Shown here piece by piece: positions 7,123-14,070 of a stretch of DNA of 17,882 bases. This stretch comes from Deltaproteobacteria bacterium (GTDB lineage: Bacteria > Desulfobacterota > Desulfobulbia > Desulfobulbales > BM004). Where the stretch lies: NCBI GenBank assembly GCA_020346205.1, contig CP070776.1:1573763-1591644 (forward strand). The letters run 5' to 3'. The notes below the pieces were generated by a model. The model did not search any database and was not told where the DNA came from. It saw nothing but the letters and a program-made list of their open reading frames with translations. A program made the position numbers and the translations under genes. Each line of letters begins with the position of its first letter. Positions within the stretch are counted from its first letter, which is position 1.

Positions 7123-9183
7123 ATGACGGATGTTAAGCTGGTTAGAAATGTGGCAATTTTAGGACATGGCAATTGCGGTAAAACCACCTTGGCTGAGGCC
7201 ATGCTTTTTAGCGCAGGGAAGACGAACCGTCTTGGCAAGGTGGATGACGGCTCTTCCAACATGGACTTTGAGCCGGAGGAGATCAAGCGCAATATAAGTA
7301 TTGGAGCTGCTTTTCATCATTATTCCTGGAAAAAGCATGAAGTTTTTCTGGCCGATACTCCGGGTGATGATAACTTTATGAATGAATCAAAATTTGTAGC
7401 CAAGATTGCTGACTCAGCCCTGTTCTGTATTGGTGCGGCAACAAGCGTCAAAAACCAGACAACGAAATTCACGGATTTTATCGAAGAACGGAAGATTCCC
7501 ACCATAATTTGTATAACCAGGATGGATCGTGAACGTGCCAATTTTGTCGGTGTTGTTGAAGGCATTAAAGCGAACCTCCCATTAAAGCCGGCCATTACAT
7601 ATGTACCTATTGGAGCTGAAGCAAACTTTAAGGGTGTTGTCAATATAGCCACCCAGAAAGCCTACCTGTTTGATGATAAAGGCAAGTCCAAAGAAGCAGA
7701 TATCCCAGAGGATATGGCTGATGAGATTGCAGTTTTTCGCGAAAGCCTGATGGAGCAGGTTGCAGAAACAGACGATGATCTGATTGAGAAATTTCTGGAA
7801 GAGGGCGAGTTGACTGATGAGGACCTGATGAACGGTTTGAAAGCAGGAGTAAAGTCAGGTGAAATAAGCCCTGTTTGTGTAACTGCAGCCGTCAATAACC
7901 AAGGCGTTGAAATGCTCCTGGATATGATCAACGATCATTTGCCTTCGCCTTGTGACATTGCACCGCCAACCGGCACTAATCCTAAGAATGATGATTTAGT
8001 TGAACTGGAAGCAAAGCCGGATGCCCCTTTTTCGGCCCAGGTATTCAAAACCATGGCTGATCCCTTCGCAGGCAGGCTTACTATATTCAGGGTATTTTCC
8101 GGGACGCTATCCGGTGATACTTTTTATAACGCAACAAAGGATACTTCAGAACGTTTCGGTCAGATATTTATTATGGAAGGCAAAGGCCAAAAGCCTGTTG
8201 ACAGCGTTGGTCCTGGCACCATAGCTGCCGTTGCCAAGTTGAAGGATACTGTTACCGGTGATACGCTCTGCACAGAAAATGCTCCAATTGTATATGAACC
8301 GCTGGAGCCAATTTCACCGGTTATTTCCTATGCTGTGACAGCCAAAAAAGGTGATGAGGAGAAGCTCTTCAGCTCCATCACTAAAATGCTTGATGAGGAT
8401 CTGACTCTGCAGCTCACTAGAGAAAATCAGACCAAGGAAATCCTTATTTCTGGTGTGGGACAGGTGCATCTTGAAGTGATTGGTGAGAAGATCAAGAGGA
8501 AGTTTGGCGTGGGAATGGATCTGCATACTCCGAAAGTCCCCTATAAGGAGACCCTTAAGAGCAAGGCCCGTGTGCAGGGTAAACATAAAAAACAGAGTGG
8601 TGGCCGTGGGCAGTTTGCTGATACCTGGATTGAGATGGAGCCGCTACCACGGGGTGGTGGTTACGAGTTTGTTGATAAGATTGTTGGTGGCGCCATTCCT
8701 AAAACATATATACCTGCAGTTGATAAAGGCATCCAGGAAGCCATGGAAAAGGGTGTTATTGCCGGATATCCCATGGTGGATGTTAAAGTACAATTGGTTG
8801 ATGGGTCATTCCATGCTGTTGACTCTTCTGAACTTGCCTTTAAAATTGCAGGTTCTCTAGCCTTCAAGAAAGCAGCCGCCGAAGCAAATCCGGTTCTTTT
8901 AGAGCCTATTATGAATATATCCATCCGCGTACCTGAGGATTGTGTCGGTGATGTCATGGGGGATCTGAATTCACGCCGCGGCAGGGTTATGGGCATGGAC
9001 TCTGAGGCGAAGAATGAAGTGATTAATGCCCAGGTGCCTATGGCTGAAATACAGAAATATGCTGCTGATCTGACATCTTTTACCGGCGGTAGAGGTTCCT
9101 TTACCGTCAGTTTCTCCCATTACGAAGAGGTACCGGGACAGCTTGCTGAAAAGATTATTGAGACAGCCAAGAGCGAATCATAA
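7123..9183 (+). CDS. fusA: Elongation factor G-like translational GTPase (EF-G paralogue)
   Basis: This is a 686-residue EF-G homologue with all five domains. I place the start at ATG 7123 because GGAGG at 7113-7117 lies five bases before it; a TTG at 7099 would put that site inside the gene. The P-loop is GHGNCGKTT (14-22). Switch II reads DTPGDDNF (78-85), with Asp82 where canonical EF-G has the GTPase-activating His. The G4 motif is TRMD (132-135) instead of NKxD. Domain IV is well kept: QSGGRGQ, and LVDGSFHAVDSSELAFKIAG at the tip that enters the ribosomal A site. The tip suggests it still binds ribosomes, while the GTPase centre differs from normal EF-G, so a specialised role (for example recycling, slow translocation or stress) is inferred. 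It is not next to rpsL/rpsG/tufA, the usual home of the main EF-G gene. It ends at a strong terminator. Confidence 0.9.
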   Translation: MTDVKLVRNVAILGHGNCGKTTLAEAMLFSAGKTNRLGKVDDGSSNMDFEPEEIKRNISIGAAFHHYSWKKHEVFLADTPGDDNFMNESKFVAKIADSALFCIGAATSVKNQTTKFTDFIEERKIPTIICITRMDRERANFVGVVEGIKANLPLKPAITYVPIGAEANFKGVVNIATQKAYLFDDKGKSKEADIPEDMADEIAVFRESLMEQVAETDDDLIEKFLEEGELTDEDLMNGLKAGVKSGEISPVCVTAAVNNQGVEMLLDMINDHLPSPCDIAPPTGTNPKNDDLVELEAKPDAPFSAQVFKTMADPFAGRLTIFRVFSGTLSGDTFYNATKDTSERFGQIFIMEGKGQKPVDSVGPGTIAAVAKLKDTVTGDTLCTENAPIVYEPLEPISPVISYAVTAKKGDEEKLFSSITKMLDEDLTLQLTRENQTKEILISGVGQVHLEVIGEKIKRKFGVGMDLHTPKVPYKETLKSKARVQGKHKKQSGGRGQFADTWIEMEPLPRGGGYEFVDKIVGGAIPKTYIPAVDKGIQEAMEKGVIAGYPMVDVKVQLVDGSFHAVDSSELAFKIAGSLAFKKAAAEANPVLLEPIMNISIRVPEDCVGDVMGDLNSRRGRVMGMDSEAKNEVINAQVPMAEIQKYAADLTSFTGGRGSFTVSFSHYEEVPGQLAEKIIETAKSES

Positions 9184-9228
9184 TCAATAGTATATGTTTT
9201 TACGGTTAGCTGTTTCAGCTGATTATAA

Positions 9229-9267
9229 AAAAACCTCGCCTGAACAATATGCTCAGGCGAGGTTTTT
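9229..9267. terminator. Bidirectional intrinsic terminator between the EF-G-like gene and purM
   Basis: A perfect 15-base stem (9229-9243 pairing with 9253-9267) has a GC-rich core CCTCGCCTGA, a nine-base loop, an A-run on its left and a T-run on its right. It can therefore stop transcription from both convergent genes: the EF-G-like gene ends 46 bases before it and purM ends 22 bases after it. Confidence 0.93.
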
Positions 9268-9288
9268 ATTTGAATAGTTTGTTAAGAA

Positions 9289-10350
9289 TTAGAAGCAATC
9301 TATTTCAATCTGGGACGACCCTGATTCAGCAGGGCGGGCAGTGATTTCTCCAAGATGATAAGGGGTTTCTCCCAAGGCTGTAAGCTGTTGCATGACGTCC
9401 TCCAGAATATCTTCATCTACTATGATGACCATACCTATGCCCATATTAAATGTGCGGCACATTTCCTTGGGGCTAATATTCCCCTTATCTTTCAGAAATT
9501 CAAAAATAGGCGGTATTTTCCAGCTTTCGTAGTGGATGATGGCCCTGCTTCCCTGGGGCAATATCCGTGGGATATTGTCTGTGAATCCTCCACCGGTTAT
9601 ATGGACAAATCCACTGACTTTGAAATTTTTATTGAGGTTCAGAAGTGATTCACTGTATATGCGGGTTGGTTTTAACAATTCCTCACCAAGGGTGCAGCCA
9701 AATTCATCCATATGTTGATCCACTGACAGACCCAGTTCTTCAAAGCATATTTTACGCACAAGGGAGTAGCCATTGCTGTGCAAGCCTGAAGAGGCCAGGC
9801 CGATAATCTGGTCGCCGACTTTAATATCTGAGCCATCGATAATTTTATCACGCTCAGCAATACCGACGACAAAACCGGCCAGATCATAGTCGCCTTCTGC
9901 GTATAGACCAGGCATTTCAGCAGTTTCTCCTCCAATAAGCGAGCACTTGGATATTTTGCATCCTTCGGCAACACCCTTGATGATGTCACTGGCAACATCA
10001 ATATCAAGTTTACCGACCGCAAGATAATCAAGGAAAAAAAGTGGTTTGGCACCACCAACGGCAATGTCATTAACGCACATGGCTACCAGATCAATTCCTA
10101 TGGTGTCATGTTTATTGCATTGCTTGGCAATATTTAACTTGGTGCCGACGCCATCTGTAGAAGAAACGAGGACAGGATCTTTAAATTGGTCTGAGCCAAT
10201 AGCGTATAGACCGCTGAAGCCTCCTATGTCTGTGAGTACACCTCTGCCAAAGGTTGGAGATACAATATTTTTAATTCTTGAAACGAGCTCATTTCCTTTG
10301 TCGATGTCTACGCCTGCCTCACTATATCTAGAATTTTCTGATTTGCTCAT
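9289..10350 (-). CDS. purM: Phosphoribosylformylglycinamidine cyclo-ligase (AIR synthetase)
   Basis: PurM closes the imidazole ring in de novo purine synthesis: FGAM plus ATP gives AIR, ADP and phosphate, in the cytosol. The 353-residue product fits the family. It has the N-terminal YSEAGVDIDKGNELVSRI, the ATP and substrate loop SSTDGVGTKL (63-72), the NDIAVGGAKPLFFLDY segment and GGETAEMPGLY (140-150), all hallmarks of AIR synthetase. The C-terminal half carries LASSGLHSNGYSLVRK and the glycine-rich HITGGGFTDNIPRILP, also typical. No Shine-Dalgarno sequence is obvious before the ATG. In many proteobacteria purN follows purM, but here the gene stands alone and runs into the shared terminator. 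A near-consensus promoter lies about 90 bases upstream. Confidence 0.97.
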   Translation of the reverse strand: MSKSENSRYSEAGVDIDKGNELVSRIKNIVSPTFGRGVLTDIGGFSGLYAIGSDQFKDPVLVSSTDGVGTKLNIAKQCNKHDTIGIDLVAMCVNDIAVGGAKPLFFLDYLAVGKLDIDVASDIIKGVAEGCKISKCSLIGGETAEMPGLYAEGDYDLAGFVVGIAERDKIIDGSDIKVGDQIIGLASSGLHSNGYSLVRKICFEELGLSVDQHMDEFGCTLGEELLKPTRIYSESLLNLNKNFKVSGFVHITGGGFTDNIPRILPQGSRAIIHYESWKIPPIFEFLKDKGNISPKEMCRTFNMGIGMVIIVDEDILEDVMQQLTALGETPYHLGEITARPAESGSSQIEIDCF

Positions 10351-10429
10351 TTTATTACTTTTTTTAATGATTACAAAATGTTAGTTCGGTTATAAATATG
10401 CGATTGTTACATAAATCACACTAAACCGT

Positions 10430-10441
10430 TTTTCCGGAAAA
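10430..10441. promoter_or_regulatory. Perfect 12-base palindrome at the predicted purM start site
   Basis: TTTTCCGGAAAA at 10430-10441 is a perfect palindrome lying at and just after the predicted purM transcription start (about 10442, minus strand). An operator placed there would block initiation. The site does not resemble the PurR box (ACGCAAACGTTTGCGT). Confidence 0.35.
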
Positions 10442-10448
10442 GCCAATA

Positions 10449-10477
10449 TTTATAATTTTGGGCACTCAAAAAGTCAA
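10449..10477 (-). promoter_or_regulatory. purM: Predicted sigma-70 promoter of purM
   Basis: On the minus strand TTGACT (complement of 10472-10477) is followed after exactly 17 bases by TATAAA (complement of 10449-10454). Each hexamer matches consensus at five of six positions, so this is the best promoter in the window. Transcription would start near 10442 and leave a leader of about 90 bases. Confidence 0.65.
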
Positions 10478-10621
10478 TCAAAATTGATAATGAATTTTTG
10501 ACGCAATTTGCTTGAAATAACTTTGCATCATTAGTGTTAAAGAGTCACATTTAGTTTGGGCTTATACTGTTATGTAATGCTCGTTGAAATTGTCCAATAT
10601 TCCTGGTAGCATAACTATCTT

Positions 10622-10822
10622 ATGAAACTTCTGTTCACCATGATAGGTCTGGTTTTTATATTGGAAGGATTGCCCTATCTAACATTTCCAGAGGCAATGC
10701 AGAGATGGTTGAAGCAGCTCATGGAAATGCAGCCATCCCAGTTGAGAATAGTAGGGCTTTTTGCTGTGGTGATAGGATTGATTATCTGTTATGTCACCTT
10801 ACGTACCAACCTCTTCAACTGA
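10622..10822 (+). CDS. DUF2065 (YjeT-like) small membrane protein
   Basis: A 66-residue protein with two hydrophobic segments, about 3-23 and 42-61, joined by a short polar loop with PEAMQRWLKQLMEMQPSQLRIVGL. The pattern GLVFILEGLPYLTFPE followed by the second helix with GLFAVVIGLIICY is that of the DUF2065/YjeT family of small inner-membrane proteins. No function is known for this family; in proteobacteria yjeT lies next to hflC and purA. Here it is 66 bases upstream of a sodium symporter gene on the same strand, and co-transcription is likely. The gene follows a 271-base gap that holds the purM promoter. A TATACT at 10563-10568 is a possible -10 for this gene, but I see no -35 to match. No strong Shine-Dalgarno sequence is visible. 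Confidence 0.8.
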   Translation: MKLLFTMIGLVFILEGLPYLTFPEAMQRWLKQLMEMQPSQLRIVGLFAVVIGLIICYVTLRTNLFN

Positions 10823-10888
10823 ACTTGTTTAGGTAATGCATGAGCTTACTAAAAATAAATTCATGATGCTATTTGGAGAAGGAAAAAT

Positions 10889-12445
10889 ATGAGCCAGCAA
10901 AGAAGCAGTTGGAAGTCAAATTTCGGATTTCTCCTTGCTGCAATAGGTTCGGCAATAGGTCTGGGCAATGTCTGGCGCTTCAGCTACATGGCCCATGAGC
11001 ATGGTGGGGGTGCATTTTTGGTGCCCTATCTCGTCGCACTTATCGTTGCCGGTGTACCTATCATGATTATTGAATATGGGCTGGGTCATCGTGAAAAAGG
11101 ATCTTCTCCGCTTAGCTTTGTCCGGATCAACAGCAAGTTTGAATTGCTCGGCTGGTGGATGCCCGTGGTTGCCATGTTTGGCATAATGCTCTACTACTCA
11201 GTCGTTATCGGCTGGTGTATTAACTATTTCTTTTATGCCTTCACACTTTCCTGGGGTACTGACACTCAGGGTTTCTTTTTCAGTCAGTTTCTGCAGCTAT
11301 CCGATTCTGCAGCAGACTTAGGAGGAATCCGCATGCCGATTGCCGCAGCCACCCTGTTTGTCTGGTTCTTGTGCTGGCTGATTTGTTACCGGGACATACG
11401 GCATGGTATTGAGAAGGCCAGTGTCATCTTCATGCCAATCCTTTTCCTGCTTACCATTATCCTTGTTTTCTGGAGTCTCTTCCTGGAAGGTGCATCGGAT
11501 GCCATTTTCAACCATTATCTGCATGCCGACTGGTCTAAGATCAACCTGATAAGTTCTGACCCTGAAGTCCGCAGTGCTGCCGGCAAGGTTTGGGCCGGCG
11601 CCTTTGGACAGATATTCTTCACCCTGTCACTTGGATTCGGCATCATGATAACCTATGCCAGCTATCTGCCCCAAAAAACGGATATCGGCAAAAATGCGTT
11701 TATTACCTGTACAGTCAACTGTTTCTATTCATTTGTTGCCGGTTTTGCCGTATTCGGTATTGTCGGGTTCATGGCCCAAAGCCAGGGCGTACCCTTTGAG
11801 GATGCGATAAAGGGTGGGCCGCAGCTGGCGTTCGTTGTCTACCCGCAGGCAATTTCCCTTTTACCGAGCATGAATGTTTTGTTCGGTGTTATCTTTTTCC
11901 TCATGCTTGTCATTGCAGGGCTTACTTCTGGTATTTCCCTGATTGAGGCTTTCGCCTGTGCTATCACCGATAAATTCGACTGGTCACGGGGTAAGGTGGT
12001 GACAGGTGTTTGTGTCCTGGGATTTCTAGGCAGCCTTATTTTTACAACCAGGGGAGGGTTATACCTCCTAGATATTGCTGACCATTTTATCACCAATTAC
12101 GGCCTGGTTATCGGCGGTCTCCTGGAATGCCTTATTATAGGTTGGATATTAAAAGCCTCGGTACTGCGCAAATATGTCAGCCGCCTCGGCACGGTTATTC
12201 CTCCACTATGGGATATAGTCGTTAAATTTTTCACCCCGGCTGTCCTCATATATCTTCTGTACCTGTCTTTGAAAGGTGATCTTGCAGAAAATTACAGCGG
12301 TTATCCGACCCGACAACTGCTCATGTATGGAGTGGGATGGTTGCTGGTCTGTCTGTTTGCGGCATTGCTCTTGACCCTGGTTCCCTGGAAATCGGAAAAA
12401 CTGAAACGGCGACATCGTCCGGAAGAGGATGAACTCCTCATTTAA
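10889..12445 (+). CDS. Sodium-dependent transporter, NSS (SLC6/LeuT) family
   Basis: A 518-residue polytopic protein of the neurotransmitter:sodium symporter family, which imports amino acids or related amines with Na+ across the inner membrane. Helix 1 has AAIGSAIGLGNVWRFSYMAHEHGGGAFLVPYL (residues 17-48), carrying the unwound GSAIGLGNVWRF region and N27, which matches the Na+-coordinating Asn of LeuT. Helix 6 has FFTLSLGFGIMITYASYLPQ. About twelve membrane helices can be counted. The usual Pro after WRF is Ser here (RFSY). A GGAGAAGG Shine-Dalgarno sequence lies just before the ATG. Its last 17 bases overlap lpxB in another frame, so translation of lpxB may be coupled to it. The substrate cannot be read from the sequence. 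Its length and C-terminal tail (RRHRPEEDELLI) are somewhat longer than minimal bacterial members. Confidence 0.92.
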   Translation: MSQQRSSWKSNFGFLLAAIGSAIGLGNVWRFSYMAHEHGGGAFLVPYLVALIVAGVPIMIIEYGLGHREKGSSPLSFVRINSKFELLGWWMPVVAMFGIMLYYSVVIGWCINYFFYAFTLSWGTDTQGFFFSQFLQLSDSAADLGGIRMPIAAATLFVWFLCWLICYRDIRHGIEKASVIFMPILFLLTIILVFWSLFLEGASDAIFNHYLHADWSKINLISSDPEVRSAAGKVWAGAFGQIFFTLSLGFGIMITYASYLPQKTDIGKNAFITCTVNCFYSFVAGFAVFGIVGFMAQSQGVPFEDAIKGGPQLAFVVYPQAISLLPSMNVLFGVIFFLMLVIAGLTSGISLIEAFACAITDKFDWSRGKVVTGVCVLGFLGSLIFTTRGGLYLLDIADHFITNYGLVIGGLLECLIIGWILKASVLRKYVSRLGTVIPPLWDIVVKFFTPAVLIYLLYLSLKGDLAENYSGYPTRQLLMYGVGWLLVCLFAALLLTLVPWKSEKLKRRHRPEEDELLI

Positions 12446-13595
12446 AAAATCTGTGTCAAATAAAGTAATGATTATAGCAGGTGAGGCTTCAGGGGACCTG
12501 CATGGTGCTAACCTGGCCCGGGAGCTGAAAATACTGGACAGTAATGTGTCATTATCCGGTATAGGTGGTGTCGGAATGGCTGCTGCAGGTGTCGAGCTCT
12601 ACTATGATATATCAAAGCTGGCGGTTATGGGGATCGTAGAGGTATTCAGTAGATTACATGATATTCGGTCCGCCATGAATATACTTGAAAGCAGGTTCAG
12701 TGTTGAACGGCCAGACCTGCTTATTCTTATCGATTATCCCGGCTTTAATCTTGAACTGGCACGCAGGGCAAAAAAATATAACATACCTGTTCTTTATTAT
12801 ATAAGTCCCAAAATATGGGCCTGGCGTGAAGGCAGAATAAAGAAAATAAAGAAATATATTGACCGGATGGCTGTCATCTTGCCATTTGAAAAGAAATTTT
12901 ACCAGGGGCACGGAGTTAATGCTGAATTTGTTGGCAATCCTCTGCTTGATGAAGTTAAGACATCAATGACTCCGACTGAATTTAAAGCTTTTTATGATAT
13001 AGATGCTGATGCCACTATTATTGGGATTATGCCTGGCAGCCGCAGGCAGGAAGTTGCAAAACTTCTGCCTCTTTTTATGCAGACAGCGAAAAAGCTGAAC
13101 AGCAAAATTGACAAATGTGTATTTCTGCTGCCCCTTGCGTCCACCTTGACAGAAGAAGAGATTAAGGAACATGGTGCCCTGGACAGTAGCCTTAATATTC
13201 GCATTATAAAAGAAAGACGTTATGAGGCGATGGCTGCATGTGATGCAGCTATGGCGGCATCGGGAACCCTGACCATGGAATTGGCAATTCTGGGGGTGCC
13301 GATGGTGGTGAGTTATCGGCTTGCCATGTTGAGTTCAGTGTTTGCCAAATTATTTGTTAAAGTAAAGTATGCCTCCCTGGTTAACCTGGTTGCAGGAAAA
13401 GAAGTGGTGCCGGAATTACTGCAGCTTAGTGCGACCTCTGAAAATATTTATGAGAAAATGTTGCCATTATTACTTAATAAGGAATCAAGGGATGCCATGC
13501 GAAGTGAGTTGTTCAAGGTTTGTAAACAGTTAGGTGAACCAGGTGCCTCCAGAAGGGTGGCGAAACTTGCCAGTGAGATGGTGGCAGCAGGATGA
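12429..13595 (+). CDS. lpxB: Lipid-A-disaccharide synthase
   Basis: LpxB is the GT19 glycosyltransferase that joins UDP-2,3-diacylglucosamine and lipid X to form the lipid A disaccharide at the inner membrane. The 388-residue product has the family markers in order: IAGEASGDLHGANLARELK (16-34), GIGGVGMAAAGV, MGIVEV, LLILIDYPGFNLELARRAK, YISPKIWAWREGR, FEKKFY, FVGNPLLDEV, GIMPGSRRQEV and AASGTLTMELAILGVPMVVSYR. It begins inside the end of the transporter gene; the ATG is preceded by GGAAGAGG, and the later in-frame ATG 12468 is less likely because it would cut into the conserved start. smr follows after six bases. In most genomes lpxB follows lpxA or lies with lpxC/fabZ; the placement behind a Na+ symporter is unusual. 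Confidence 0.97.
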   Translation: MNSSFKKSVSNKVMIIAGEASGDLHGANLARELKILDSNVSLSGIGGVGMAAAGVELYYDISKLAVMGIVEVFSRLHDIRSAMNILESRFSVERPDLLILIDYPGFNLELARRAKKYNIPVLYYISPKIWAWREGRIKKIKKYIDRMAVILPFEKKFYQGHGVNAEFVGNPLLDEVKTSMTPTEFKAFYDIDADATIIGIMPGSRRQEVAKLLPLFMQTAKKLNSKIDKCVFLLPLASTLTEEEIKEHGALDSSLNIRIIKERRYEAMAACDAAMAASGTLTMELAILGVPMVVSYRLAMLSSVFAKLFVKVKYASLVNLVAGKEVVPELLQLSATSENIYEKMLPLLLNKESRDAMRSELFKVCKQLGEPGASRRVAKLASEMVAAG

Positions 13596-13601
13596 AATAA
13601 C

Positions 13602-13898
13602 ATGACAGATACTTCGGATATGGATGAAAATGGAATAATACAGGTGCCCATTGATGGTGTCCTTGACCTGCATAACTTTTCACCAAAGGATCTGAAATAC
13701 TTGATTCCTGATTACCTGGATGAATGCCGCAGGGTAAATATTTTTAAGGTACGCATAATACATGGCAAAGGCATCGGCAATCTACGCCGTACGGTCCATG
13801 CCATTCTCAGCAGGATACCAGAAGTTGATCATTTCAAATTGGCAGATGAGAGGTCAGGCGGCTGGGGTGCCACACTTGTGGAACTTAAGAGTAAGTAA
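13602..13898 (+). CDS. Small Smr-domain protein
   Basis: A 98-residue protein that is nearly all Smr domain. It has LDLHN at 21-25 (the LDLH signature), HGKGIG at 54-59 and GGWGAT at 85-90, which make up the three motifs of the Smr fold. Larger Smr proteins such as MutS2 use this domain as a nuclease; the stand-alone bacterial forms are less well understood, and RNA cleavage has been reported for some family members. The gene starts six bases after lpxB, and an AGGA within the lpxB stop region serves as its ribosome binding site, so it is in the lpxB operon. No extra N- or C-terminal domain is present. A functional link to lipid A synthesis is not implied by the domain. Confidence 0.88.
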   Translation: MTDTSDMDENGIIQVPIDGVLDLHNFSPKDLKYLIPDYLDECRRVNIFKVRIIHGKGIGNLRRTVHAILSRIPEVDHFKLADERSGGWGATLVELKSK

Positions 13899-13928
13899 GT
13901 TATTCAAAAAAATATCCGCTTTAAAGTA

Positions 13929-14018
13929 ATTCAGTGCATACATTGTATATTTTCCTTGCTCACTTCAATTGACATGACTATAAGCAAACATCCAGATGCT
14001 AGCTGAAGTTCACTGAAT
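13929..14018 (+). promoter_or_regulatory. Nested inverted repeats upstream of msbA
   Basis: The 172-base gap between the Smr gene and msbA holds ATTCAGTG (13929-13936), matched by its complement CACTGAAT (14011-14018), and inside these CTTCA (13963-13967) matched by TGAAG (14004-14008). A TTGACA at 13969-13974 sits in between but no good -10 follows at 16-18 bases. The gap may hold the msbA promoter; I could not define it. Low confidence. Confidence 0.2.
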
Positions 14019-14070
14019 GCTTATTGGATGAAAATATTACCGAAAGCAGAAAAATAAAGACAGATACCTG

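Noticed and set aside
10498..10540. TTGACG and TTGAAA as -35 boxes for the DUF2065 gene
   Set aside because: Neither has a reasonable -10 at 16-18 bases; the best available (TGTTAA) matches only three of six.
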